From the NCBI RefSeq assembly GCF_000003815.2, contig NC_049993.1, positions 15,951,350 through 16,015,349 on the forward strand: a stretch of DNA of 64,000 nt, given 5' to 3'. Of the stretch, positions 32,501 to 42,126 are shown one piece after another. The notes under the pieces were generated by a model. It worked only from the letters and a program-made list of their open reading frames with translations, searched no databases and was not told the DNA's origin. Origin of the DNA: Branchiostoma floridae (taxonomy: Eukaryota > Chordata > Leptocardii > Amphioxiformes > Branchiostomatidae). The position numbers were made by a program, and so were the translations under genes. Within the stretch, counting starts at the first letter, position 1. Each line of letters begins with the position of its first letter.

Positions 32501-35500
32501 AAGGGATATATATGCATTTGTTTTGACTGATTTGGGGCAGTTATAAAGATTGCGTCTCACAAAGCCTAACGTCTTGTTAGCCTTGGAAGCACTGTACTGT
32601 ATGTGTTGTGACCAAGAGAGCTGGTTGTTGAGTGTGACTCCTAAGTATTTGTGGTTGTTAGTCTCGGCTAGAACATGACTTCCTAGTTTGTAGTCGTAAA
32701 GTTTAGGTTTACGTTTGTGGGTATAACGCATAACAAAACATTTGTCCGGGTGTAATTTCATCTGCCATGTGTTTTGCCATGTATCTAATGTATTGATGTC
32801 CTCTTGTAAGAGGGTGTGATCTCTGTCACTGTTTATCTCCCTGTAAATGACGCAGTCATCCGCAAAGAGTCGGATGTTAGAGTTGAGGTTGTCGGCTAAG
32901 TCATTAATGTACACTAAGAACAGTAGTGCACTAGTGGTCCGAGCACAGTACCCTGGGGCACTCCAGAGACTACCTCTGCCCACTCTGAGTGCTCTCCCCC
33001 AACTACCACTCTTTGTTTACGATTTTTGAGGAAATTAGAGATCCAGTGAAGTACCTTACCCCTAATACCATAATTTTGGAGTTTTAGGAGTAAGCGATCA
33101 TGAGGTACTTTGTCAAAAGCTTTTGCGAAGTCGGTTATAATCATATCTGTCTGCGACCTGGTATCTAAAGAATGGGCTAAGTCAGTTGTAGTTAAAATAA
33201 GTTGAGTTTCACATGAACGCTTTTTCCTAAACCCATGCTGCTTGTCAGATAATATAGAGTATTTGTCAAAATGATCCATCATCTGTGATTGCACTATGTG
33301 CTCCATAACCTTACTACAAACACATGTGAGAGAAACAGGACGGTAATTTGCAGGATCAGTCCTGTCCCCCTTTTTAAAGATGGGAGAGATATTGGCGTGT
33401 AGCCATGGGGAAGGGATTTGGCCAGTTTCAAGTGATTTCTGACAAATAATAGTCAGAGCAGGGGCTAACTCAGCAGCTGCTAGTTTGAGGATCCTTGTTG
33501 GTAGGCCGTCTGGTCCACTTGCTTTGTGTGGATTTAGATCTTTCAGGAGTTTGGTGACTCCGTTTACATTGATGGAAAAGTCAGGCATAGTGGGGATAGA
33601 ACTACGGGGGAGGTGGGGCATGTGTTCATCCTCTCGTGTAAAGACAGAGCTGAATTGGTTGTTAAGGATGTTAGCTTTGTTTCTGTTATCTGTTTCTAGC
33701 TTACCTTTCTGCTTAAGACTGGGGATCCCAGTTGTATCCTGTTTTAAGTGTTTGATGTGCGACCAAAACTTCTTGGGGGAATCAGAACATATAGAATTTA
33801 CATATTTACGGTAGTTTTGTCTGGTAGTCTTTTTTGCTCGTTTGCGAATAGTGCGGAATTTAGTCAAGTTCTCAGTTGTTGGGTTTTTACGATAAGAGTT
33901 GTAGGCTCGCTGTTTTTTCTTATGTATTTTCCTAACCTTGTTGTTAATCCAAGGTGAAAAATTATTATTGTTTACAGTTTTGGATGGGACATATTTATCC
34001 ATTACTATCTTGATTTTGTCCACAAATTCATTATAAAGCTCTTCTGTTGTGCAGTTGTCAATGTTCCGTTTAGCTAAATTATTACTGTATTCCTGTAGCT
34101 CAGTTCTTATGGCGGTTTCATCAGCTTTTTTCCAGAGTGAAACACGCCTGGGGCTTTGTTTGATTTTCTTAGGTTTAACATTAACAGTAATAACTGGGAT
34201 GCCGTCATGGTCCCCTATACCTGGGATCAGAGAACAAGTTTCAACAAGTGATGAATTATTAGTTAAGAAAAGATCAAGGGTGTTATTGAGACGGGTTGGT
34301 TGATCCACAACCTGTTCCAGCCCAAAGTCATGTGTTAACTCTAAAAAATGCTTAGAAAGTGCACTATAGGGAGCGCTTGGGCTCACACATAAGTTGTTCC
34401 AGTCTATACCAGGGAAATTGTGACAGGTCGTTCAGTGTACTAGTAATATAACCGGCTGCTGCCGTGTCTGCGAAGCTAGTGTGTTACGCCAAATGTAAGG
34501 GCGGTTATGCCGGCTATATAGAGAAATGCAGTAATATATCCTCTAAAGTATGTCATCATCCACATGGTAGGCTTTAAAAGACTATAATGTTGATTTGTTC
34601 AGGTTCCTGACACAAACGAAATGTTTTATTGCCCTACTGTGCCTGCTTAGCAACAGCAAAACAGGAAAGATTAATTGCAAACCTTTACCAAAACGTTAGT
34701 CCATAAAACGTATTATTTGTTTTCAGGATATTGTAATTTTGTCTCCATTTGCCACAGAAACCGGTTTTTCAACATGTCTAATTACTGTGTATCACATGGT
34801 ATGTAGACGACTCTTCAATCTTTGTCAGGTGACATAAGGGGTAAATAGAAACACTGGTATACATGTTCACCTATGTCACAAATTGTTGACATAAATTAAC
34901 AATTTGACCCGCACACCTCAGGTTGTACGAGGGGCGTGCAATAAGTAATGGTCCTGACCCACTTCCAGTTGTCTGATCTAAATGAAATTTTGTATGTGTA
35001 ACAATTCATATCTCTATGGGTTATGTTGCAAAAGACAGCTCTGAACTAATTGTGGTGTCTGATTTACTGGTGTTTGAACTTAGTCAGGTGCGAAATGGAC
35101 CAGGTGTGAAATGGAACCAGTTGAGTGTCGCGCAGTGATCCGGTTTTTGTATTTGAAAGGACGCACACCAAAGAAGACTTTTGATGAAATAAATGAAACT
35201 TATGGTGATGATGCCCCATCATATGACCTTGTAAAACGCTGGCATCCTGAATTCAAACGTGGCTGGAAGTCTGTGGAAACAGCTCCCAGACCTGGTCGTC
35301 CCTCTTGTGCCATTGATGAGGCATCAGTTGGAGGACTAACCTGGGGTGTCCTACAAAATCGGTGTCCAGAGCTGCATCAAACGATGGGAGAAATGCATAA
35401 CTCTGGGTGATTCCTATGAAGAGAAAGACTAATAACTGTGCCAAGTTTCATTAATCTCCTGCTATGGGAAATGGGTCAGGACCATTACTAATTGCACGCC

Positions 35501-36572
35501 CCTCGTAGATCTATTGTCCACTTTTTTTCGTTATCCCTTACCTAATGTTATTTGGTGTTGCCTGCAACGTAAAGATCACAATAATTTGAATTTTGGTACA
35601 CATTTATATAAGACTTTATACATGTACGCGGGGTTATCAATAAGTCCTCGGCTTTACCGAGAAATAATAAGCACAGCTCAGATTTCGAAGCATAGATGTC
35701 AGGTATAAAGTCTTATAGAAATATGTACCAAAATTCAAATTATTGTGATCATTACTTTACAGGCGACACCCAGTAATGTTAGGTAAGGGAGAAGGAAAAA
35801 ACGTGGATAATTAACCTGACCTGAGGTGTGCGGGTCAAATTGCGCTGCTGGAAGTCAGACACTTTCTCAGACAATTCTTTTTGCTTGAAATAGGAAGAGA
35901 ATCATTATCAAACATTTTGACAATGTCTTTTGTTAATTTACGGCATGGGGAACTCGACCCACACATGTCTGATCACAATTCACACCACTTTTTCTCGCCA
36001 CTTACCTTCTGATTTGCAAGAAACGAATGCCTGTATACGTACAGTAACGACTGCAATGATTTGAAATTTGGCGGATATTGATAAAAATTGAAGTTGTGGC
36101 TCAAAATTTGAGTTGTGCTTATTATTTCTGGGTTAGGCCGAGAACTTATGACCACCCCTCGTATATCAACATGTTTTTGTAATCTAGTATGCTCAGGTTG
36201 ATTCTATATTGGTCCTTGCAAGAAAAACAAAAGAAAGTCGGCCATTTACATAACAACATTTCAACACAACTCCTAAAAGTCCTACCTTGTGTAATGCAGG
36301 TCTCTGGTGCAGTACAACACGAGGTTCGACACGATGGAGTAATACGCGATCCGCTCGCACACTTCCACCATGAAGATACAGAACGTGATGCAGACAGGCA
36401 CACTGTTGTTGTTCCACGGCTCCCGTGTCGGACTGTTGTCCCGTACCTTAGCGCCATACTGCCGGGGATGCGAGCCGTTGTGCTGGCTGTAGCTTGGAGG
36501 AAGGTCGTGGGAGAGAAGCGGTGTTCTCTCCAGCAAATCGTCTTCGCGGGACAGGGCGTGTGCCTCCATCAT
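26583..36572 (-). CDS. SLC15A4-like: SLC15A3/A4-type proton-coupled peptide/histidine transporter, apparently C-terminally truncated
   Basis: Nine phase-consistent exons on the minus strand: 36286-36572, 31158-31291, 30332-30542, 29739-29914, 29065-29171, 28275-28385, 27877-28093, 27187-27390 and 26583-26671, giving 511 residues. An in-frame TAG four codons before the ATG supports the start (MMEAH...). The N-terminal tail has an acidic dileucine signal ERTPLL, as in lysosomal SLC15A4, and a PPSY motif. Helix 1 carries the proton-coupling ExxER motif (EVCER). GGFLADTCAGRYLTI, SFFNW, IQQDVSFWIGFLIP, MQTTYFLQG and FWQVPQFTLIGLAEVFA are POT/PTR-family hallmarks. By homology it would export peptides or histidine from lysosomes using the proton gradient. 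The last exon reads GIQFAYTAEAPRDLRSLLQG and then stops at 26583, lacking roughly 70 residues (final helices) of the family. Human SLC15A4 has 577 residues. Confidence 0.92.
27838..27870. repeat. (AAAC)n microsatellite beside an SLC15 splice donor
   Basis: Repeated aaac/acac units directly follow, in transcript direction, the donor of SLC15 exon 27877-28093. A similar aaac run (27149-27180) follows the donor of exon 27187-27390. Confidence 0.7.
28560..28691 (+). mobile_element. LINE 3' end ahead of a CATT array
   Basis: The stretch ending gtataccgt..cagcctctggctgcga..caataaac runs directly into (CATT)n. A second copy of the upstream part (gtatgataaggtgagacatgttattgtgcca) lies at about 28508-28540. 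An AATAAA-like end followed by a short-unit tail is typical of CR1/L2-type LINE 3' ends. Inference from architecture; no coding part remains. Confidence 0.4.
28692..28794. repeat. (CATT)n microsatellite, about 25 copies
   Basis: An uninterrupted run of cattcattcatt, probably the expanded tail of the LINE end immediately before it. Lies in an SLC15 intron. Confidence 0.95.
29566..29727 (+). pseudogene. LINE C-terminal fragment adjacent to an SLC15 exon
   Basis: The plus strand reads RGRQRNRWKDNIREW, LSLAEAIRAAGDRDRWRRIV and ends in TGA at 29725-29727. This is the familiar C-terminal signature of non-LTR retrotransposon proteins (RGR.RxRWxDxIxxW ... A.DRxxWR). It ends about 10 bp from the splice donor of the oppositely oriented SLC15 exon 29739-29914. 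Confidence 0.65.
31424..31645 (-). pseudogene. two partial tandem copies of SLC15 exon 2 with its acceptor
   Basis: The real acceptor boundary is at 31291. Copies of the same boundary plus the first 40-50 bp of exon 2 lie at 31465 and 31630, spaced 174 and 165 bp. Intron text between them also repeats (aatacagtaatata, gcaggctttaaaagac). Each copy encodes the TEAV.ISLVF-like start, loses homology soon after, and has no donor. A further trace of the intron unit is at about 34540-34585, beyond the LINE. Confidence 0.8.
31828..31975 (+). pseudogene. LINE C-terminal fragment, plus strand
   Basis: The plus strand reads RIDAFKNLYFPRTIVEWNM followed by LSQSTVGASLQDSIKEDL. This matches the FPRT..WN.LP...V pattern at the C terminus of CR1/jockey-type reverse transcriptase proteins, the same region as FFPQTVRDWNSLP in the neighbouring minus-strand element. 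It is thus a separate, oppositely oriented insertion remnant. Confidence 0.55.
31976..34430 (-). mobile_element. CR1-like non-LTR retrotransposon, 5'-truncated, frameshifted
   Basis: Minus-strand coding runs from about 34386 (C-terminal part of an APE endonuclease, with IGDHDGIPV) through reverse transcriptase (ISPIFKKGDRTDPANYRP, DFAKAFDKVPH, SGVPQGTVLGPL, then LFADDCVIY) to the C-terminal stop at 32054-32056. The first frame (32914-34386) is broken near 32925-32940, where an extra gtgcacta separates VLGPL from LFLVYINDL; the second frame continues to 32054. A short ATCAAG-type repeat at 31977-31999 may be the 3' tail. The 5' endonuclease region is missing beyond about 34430. It lies in SLC15 intron 1, in the same orientation as that gene. 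Confidence 0.9.
34928..35505 (+). mobile_element. internally deleted mariner-type transposon with TA duplication
   Basis: The inverted ends CGAGGGGCGTGCAATAAGTA (34928) and the complement at 35505 match over about 34 bp with one mismatch, flanked by TA on both sides (34926-34927, 35506-35507). At 578 bp it is less than half the usual 1.3 kb. The remaining protein (start 35111) has the mariner N-terminal helix-turn-helix (VIRFLYLKGRTPKKTFDEI, VKRWHPEFKRGW, PRPGRPS), then jumps to the C-terminal RWEKCITLGDSYEEKD in another frame. The catalytic DDD region is absent. Confidence 0.85.
35111..35410 (+). pseudogene. mariner transposase remnant (HTH domain only)
   Basis: A 99-codon frame in which the first about 75 residues form the Mos1-type DNA-binding domain with the linker GRP motif. 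The rest is out of frame relative to the transposase C terminus, which is readable separately at about 35382-35432. It cannot be catalytic. It could still bind mariner ends if expressed, but nothing here shows expression. Confidence 0.75.
35637..36161. mobile_element. second mariner-like TIR element
   Basis: The left end cgcggggttatcaataagtc and the right end (inverse of cgaggggtggtcataagttc) are related inverted repeats, each flanked by TA (35635-35636, 36162-36163). The similarity extends through ctcggc..accgagaaataataagcac on both sides. The element overlaps the right arm of the long palindrome, so the nesting order is not settled. No transposase is recognisable. Confidence 0.5.
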
Positions 36573-36660
36573 AACTCTAGTCTACAACGTCGCGATGTTT
36601 TGATGTTACGTCTAATTATTTTCAATGTGACAAAAGCACGTGAGACGTTTCACTTGGTCC
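36573..36660 (-). promoter_or_regulatory. SLC15 upstream region with a TCACGTGC E-box
   Basis: On the minus strand TCACGTGC lies at 36643-36636, about 65 bp before the ATG. TCACGTG is the core of TFEB/TFE3 CLEAR sites found in lysosomal gene promoters, which would fit a lysosomal transporter. A single E-box is common by chance, and the transcription start is unknown. Confidence 0.3.
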
Positions 36661-37910
36661 CGAAAATCTCGTAAGGCGTCACAAACCACAGAATCAGAAT
36701 GACAACTGAACGGCTCTGTTGCATAAGATATGAATAACTATAATAGACAACCACGTAAATTAGGTTGTCATAGCGGAAGCGAAGTGAACGCCTACTAAGG
36801 ACCAACAAGTATGTTAATGAGCACTTGAAAATGCAGGACACAATTCTCGAATCCACTGTGTTTTCTCGAATTTGTATTACTATTCACTAGTCGTTTTGCA
36901 TGTACATATGAGCACTTTTTAGACACAGTTATGCCAAGCTAAAGAATGAATATACGAAGACATGGCGTTTTATATGTATAGGAAAACCTTGCCGTATTAT
37001 ACCAAGAACGTCCTTGATTATATAACATTTTTTTTTACCTTTTGGTGAAATGGACCAGTCCATTTGTCTTCTCACAAGCAGGTCATGTGATAGACCGGAG
37101 GGAGAGTCTATTGTGTAGATGGGTTGTGATGAACCGCTTGTATAATGGGCGTCCACTTGTATTGTATTTGTTCAAGAAGACGCCCCATGACCTCTTTTGC
37201 ATCGCTTAACAGCTAAATGTGGAGGAACAATTAAGAAACCCAAGGACGTTATCTATATCTATATAACTTCCTTGAGAAAACTACGCATTTCCCAGCTTCT
37301 AGCTTCAGATGATTTGCGATTCAAAAGCTAAGGTGCAAAAATGTCGACACCTCACAGTTACTTCAAGCCTACTTGTACAATACCAGACTGCGCTGATATT
37401 GAATCATGCACAGCACTATGTATTGTAATGTACTGCTCAGTTAAGTAATGTTTTGCCTCTTGGTGATAAATGAATGGGACTTAGGCTGGAAAAGTTACGC
37501 GCATTGAAAAGTTGTGAGCGTAACTTTGTGGCAAGGATGGGACAACACGACCGTACAAGTGCCAATCCGATGGCAATATATTCAATAGTACATGACAACT
37601 CAAAGGAAACTCGAAACCACGAACGTTTTGCTGTTGGAATCAACAGAAAATGATGATAGGTATGAAAGTAAAAGTCAAAATTTGGCGTTTAAACACGGAG
37701 ACTTGACCGTGCAATGTTTGTAAAAGGGCAATAGAGTAAATATTTGTTTGATGTTATGTAAAGAACTCACACGTGTGTCCTTTGAGTAGGTCACGTTATT
37801 TTAGAGAACAAAAGAAGTACTGTACCAATTAAAGAAAAGCACGGGAACATCTTGTGATGCGTTCTCGGGGCACCCCGCCGGGATCAAAGGATGCTCATGT
37901 GACAGACAAC
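36660..37910. other. intergenic interval without recognised gene
   Basis: Between the divergent starts of the SLC15 gene and the C1q gene no open frame with coding character and no complete mobile element was recognised. It probably holds the promoters of both genes. Confidence 0.5.
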
Positions 37911-37914
37911 CTCG

Positions 37915-38019
37915 ACACACATAAAAGCGGGAGATTCACTTTTCCCGCATCACTCTTCCAGGAGACTCTACTACGGGTGTGCAACGACTCTGTCTGAACC
38001 AATACTTCTGTGGTAAAAC
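37915..38019 (+). promoter_or_regulatory. core promoter and 5' UTR of the C1q gene
   Basis: A TATA-like ATAAAAG at 37921-37927 lies about 100 bp before the start codon, predicting a start of transcription near 37950. No other motif was assigned. Confidence 0.5.
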
Positions 38020-40710
38020 ATGGAGTTTGTACGCTTGACGGTTCTCTGTATGCTGGCCATGGTAGGGAGTCTTGGGTTCCGGGCAGCACGTGCGAGCGCG
38101 GTGCCGAAGTGTCGGTGGGTGTGCGACGAAGAGCCGCGCAGAGACAGCAGACTGACATACCACAGTAAGTGATATAGATATGAGATGTGGTTTTCCACAT
38201 TGCGAATGTTCTGTTTCTTCTTCTTGGTGCTTCTTGAATTGAGGAATGACGGCGGCCTATATAGCTCCCGAGTCTCTCCGTCTCCTCCAATAGGACAGGA
38301 TGAAAATAAGAGACCGTCAAACTTTAGTACCAGGCTAGAATGACGAAACATGACAAACTGTACGCAGTGTCTCTGTAACAGCAGAAATCGACCAGCCGAC
38401 GGATCTGCGAGCTCTAAGAGATATTTCCAGCACTAATGCTCCCGGTGCTCTCTCGATCGCGACCATTTTTAGCGAGACGTGCGCGGTCTCCGAGCCCCGT
38501 CGAATGTGATTTTTAGCTAAAAAAAAAAAAAAAAAACAACGACCGAGTCATTACAGATATTTCAATTTTGTGACCTTTTAGAGATTAAAAAATACTGTAC
38601 GACCGGAGCTAGAGCTAGTCGACTGTATGACAGAGGTCAATATAGGTGTCATTATTTCCAGGCACTTGCTAATGAGATATGACGTTTTTCGTTTTGTCTT
38701 TCTTTCTTTTTTTCTTGTGCATTACCAAAGAGATTTTCGTTAGAGTTATCTCTTGATTTCAAACGACACTCTATGATCGCTTTTAGCCCGTAAAATAACG
38801 TTATAGTCAAACCTGTACAAATGACCATCTCATCACGATGTCCACATGGCCAATGTACTCACTTTTTGGTAGCCCCTTAGACAATTTGTCAAATTTGCAT
38901 CTGACCTAAGCATAAATAGTGTTTACGATGACCACCTGTCCATTTTTTGACCAGATTCTATCTGTTCTCGTTGGCAGTTTTGACAGTAAAACGGTTGGGC
39001 CATCCAAGGCGTTTCTACAAATTTGGTCAGGCTATTAACGTAATACATCCTTCTCTACAGGTGAAATGGAGATGAACGAAAGGGAACAACCGAGACGCCT
39101 GAGGGTCGACCCCTACCCGTACCCCCCGCAGCCGTCCCAGCAGAACCACAGGGTGGCTTTCTCTGTTGCACGAACGACCCCTATCGGCCCACTTCCGAAC
39201 GACACCATCCTGCCCTTCGACTTCATGTTCAGTAACGCCGGTGGAGCGTTCGACATGGAGACGGGCATCTTCACCGCCCCTGTTAGTGGTAAGTGCGACA
39301 CAATTTTGTGTAAAAAAAAAAGCAAAATTCATAATGAATTTGTACCCTTCTTAATTTCATAGAAACATTGTGTTGAAGTGACAAAAGAAAAAAGTACATG
39401 GCCCCACACATCCTATTTTAACACAGGACCGTTACCAGTAATTTGAGTTAAGCTACAATGATCATAAAACAAAGCAGTCAGATTCTGTATGCACAGCTGA
39501 CTATACGATGGCGACAATTGCCCTAGGGCCATTCAACTGAAAACAGATCTACATTTGCAACGCCCAGACAACAATTTGGTGGTTTCATTGTTGTTTATGT
39601 ATTTCATCCATTTTTCTAGGCACGTATTTCTTCTCGTTCCGCGGCCAGAAGCGCTCGGCGCAGTACCTGATGTACCTGGGCCTGTGGAAGAACGGGGAGG
39701 AGATGGCCGGGGTGTACGAGGACAACCTGGACCCGCAGAACCCCTCTCCGAGCCCCGGAAACGCCTCCAACAACCTCGTGCTGCATCTGTTCGAGCGGGA
39801 CCAGGTACGGGGATGGCGAGTTTTTACATTGCATGTGGGACACATTTGTCCTTCGTACGAACGAACGAACGAACGAACGAACGGACGGACGAACAAACTA
39901 ATGAACGAATGAACGAGGAACTTTATACCTCAGTCAGTCAGTCAGTCAGTCAGTCAGTCAGTCACTCACTCACTCACTCACTCACTCACTCACTCACTCA
40001 CTCTGATTCACTCACTCACTCAATCATTCACTCACTCACTCACTCACTCACTCAATCATTCACTCACTCACTCACTCTGATTCACTCACTCACTCACTCA
40101 CTCACTCACTCACTCACTCACTCACTCACTCACTCACACATACACTAACCTTTAGTTTTTGATATCAGTTCAGCACCAAGGACAGATCCTATTACAGATT
40201 TGTAATGCATGTTGTTGTTGGTGTCTCGCTTTGCACTAGCCTGGGTACCATCCTATTTCTACCGGGGTTCCTTACACTCACTTCCCTACAAAAATTTTTT
40301 AGGGGTAGCGAGTGTAAGGAGCCCCGGTAGAATACGGATGATACTCAGGCTAGCTTTGCACTTAGTAGCTAACTAATTAATGTTGCCAGAATAAGTAACA
40401 TTAGCGAACAAGGTAACCATCAGCAGCCAGCCAACTCATGTCGGAAAACCAAACAAGCAAACGGCGAAACAGCACTTACGACTGATCAGCTTTTAAAACG
40501 AATTGACCACAAACGATTTGTTATATTGATAATCGATCTTACTTTGCAAAGCCAACTTCCTAGCTTTATTACCCATAACCCTCTCCTTTACCCACAATCC
40601 CTCAGGTGTACCTGATGATCAGTGACAACGCCATCGCCTTCTCTACGGTGTTCGGCAAGTACGTGGGCTTCTCCGGCTTCCTGCTCTTCCCGGACAACCC
40701 TTATGCATAG
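38020..40710 (+). CDS. secreted cerebellin-like C1q-domain protein
   Basis: Four exons, 38020-38164, 39061-39288, 39620-39804 and 40606-40710, join in phase to give 220 residues. Residues 1-25 form a signal peptide. A short N-terminal segment has CRWVC (C31, C35) followed by DEEP, closely resembling the CxxxC-D..P motif by which cerebellins assemble trimers into hexamers. Residues 80-220 are a full globular C1q domain: VAFSVARTTPIGP, FDFMFSNAGGAFDMETGIFTAPVSG, TYFFSF and the terminal GFSGFLLFPD. There is no collagen repeat, so it belongs to the short secreted globular C1q class, predicted to form extracellular oligomers. The ligand is unknown; in invertebrate chordates such proteins include immune lectins and neural factors. 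Confidence 0.93.
39858..40138. repeat. compound microsatellite (CGAA)n-(CAGT)n-(CACT)n
   Basis: Three adjoining tetranucleotide arrays in C1q intron 3: cgaa/cgga units, then cagt units from about 39932, then a long cact array with a few tgattcact and caatcatt interruptions to about 40138. Confidence 0.95.
40236..40353. mobile_element. palindromic MITE (CTAGCCTG ends)
   Basis: CTAGCCTGGGTACCATCC at the left pairs with the right arm ending ..CAGGCTAG, as do accggggttccttacactc and gagtgtaaggagccccggt. The flanks share CTTTGCA, a likely 7-8 bp target duplication. In C1q intron 3. Confidence 0.75.
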
Positions 40711-41290
40711 ATATATGGACTACGAGGAACAGTAGCTTCCAGAAACGACGGCGTTTTTATTAGTATTTTTCGGTAAGAACGATTTCAGAAACCAATCGCC
40801 ATATCTCTGAAAACTGTCAAGGCAACATGTTAATGTGATGAAGAGTCGAGGAAAAGCTATTGCAGGATCCTCATATAGTGCTGTTGCTACAGATTAAGAT
40901 AGCTCATAGTTTCCTGCTCTTTTGTTGCAGCTTATTGCTATGTAAACGTGTTTTGTTTTTTCTGTTTTCAGTCCGATGGTCCTATATCTTACAATTTATG
41001 TAGATACAACTGCAGTTCAAATCTTTGGTCCACTGTTCAGAAAGAATGCACGTTGACATTTACTTTATTTGAATTGCAACAGGGACAATACAATGTGGGC
41101 ACTAGGCAGCTAACTAGTCGGTAGTAACTTATGTACTTCGTAAAAGATGAATGAAAGTAAGCAGTGTCCGTTTTGATGAATAGGATTTTTTTATCAACGT
41201 ATTTTGTATCCCTTTATATCACGTACATTTTGACGAGAACAACGCTTTGTATTGCCAAGTATTTCAAAATAATAAACTGGTGACAGCACT
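40711..41290 (+). terminator. C1q 3' UTR with poly(A) signal
   Basis: The first good AATAAA after the stop codon is at 41271-41276, predicting a 3' UTR of about 580 bp. No other gene lies between it and the heat-shock promoter at 41.76 kb. Confidence 0.6.
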
Positions 41291-41762
41291 TGTAAGCGTT
41301 TGGAGTTTCCTTCTAGTGTTGCTATGTCTTGCTATCCCTTCAATAGCTGCGGCACCTTCCGTTAGATTATATATCCCTGTTCAAAAAGTATTGTTAAAGA
41401 AGACATAAGACACAAACAAACATTTAGACAGATAGACGAACGAGAATACATCATTACGATGAAACTTACTGGTTACGGCTGTTGCAATAATAGACGTTGT
41501 CGGTGGATGTCGCTGCACTACAGACAACAAAGGCGACACCTGGGAACGACACGAGTATTTTGCCATGATATTCAAATTTGACCTTCAACATTATGAGTAG
41601 TGTAGAGTAGAGTAGAGTAGAGTAAATAAATTCTTTCTGTGCTCTTAATACATATACTTTCATTGTGAACATAACTATCTTAATCTGTTAAAAAAACGGA
41701 GACATGGGGGAATACCTGATAAGCTGTACCCGAGAACGAGAGCTTACCGGATGTGACGTACG

Positions 41763-41843
41763 TTCTAGAAACTTCCGGAAACTTCTGCGGGATTCCAGGT
41801 GATTCTTTCCCCACTACGTCACTTCCCACCGCAGGATAAAAGG
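41763..41843 (+). promoter_or_regulatory. heat-shock element and TATA box of the DNAJB gene
   Basis: Five contiguous, perfectly phased heat-shock pentamers: TTC at 41763, GAA at 41768, TTC at 41773, GAA at 41778 and TTC at 41783. Further TTC triplets follow in the same 10-bp phase at 41793 and 41803. A TATA box ATAAAAGG is at 41836-41843. HSF trimers bind three or more such alternating units. This is about as strong a site as natural promoters carry and predicts heat induction of the downstream Hsp40 gene. The start of transcription would fall near 41868, giving a 5' UTR of about 260 bp. Confidence 0.9.
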
Positions 41844-42126
41844 TCGGTCGGTAACATTTCCGATAGATTCTGACAGTGTTTCAGGCAATTTACAAGCCTA
41901 TCGAGCGCTAGACGAGAACCAGAGTTTCTTACGGGCCATACTGACGAAACTAGCGGCTTTTGAAGCGAAGAAATCGGTTTTGTTTTGAGGATTTCCTTCG
42001 TAACCAGGGACTGACAGTTCGCTGCTTTACTATCGATCCAGCCGAGATTCAAGGAGATTTAATCTTCGGTGGTGTCACGACAAGACCTCTGCTGCTAATC
42101 TCTGAGAGGTAAGGACAGATTCCGCC

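Larger units (their letters stand above)
34900..35842. mobile_element. long palindromic element, interrupted by a mariner-type insertion
   Basis: The outer ends AATTTGACCCGCACACCTCAGGT (34901, given here as the first 20-odd bases) and its inverse at about 35817-35840 pair. After the inserted element is removed, the arms continue to pair: tgtccacttttttTCGTTATCCC with gggagaaggaaaaaacgtgga, then the arms 35536-35622 and 35702-35785. The centre is about 80 bp. No target duplication was seen at the outer ends. Confidence 0.6.

Noticed and set aside
33485-34303. Plus-strand frames within the CR1-like element
   Set aside because: Antisense of the reverse transcriptase coding sequence; no independent protein signature.
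39858-40138. CRISPR-like array
   Set aside because: Simple tetranucleotide repeats without unique spacers, in an animal intron.
39555-40148. 197-codon plus-strand frame rich in TNER and SLTH repeats
   Set aside because: It reads through C1q exon 3 in the wrong frame and then through tetranucleotide microsatellites.
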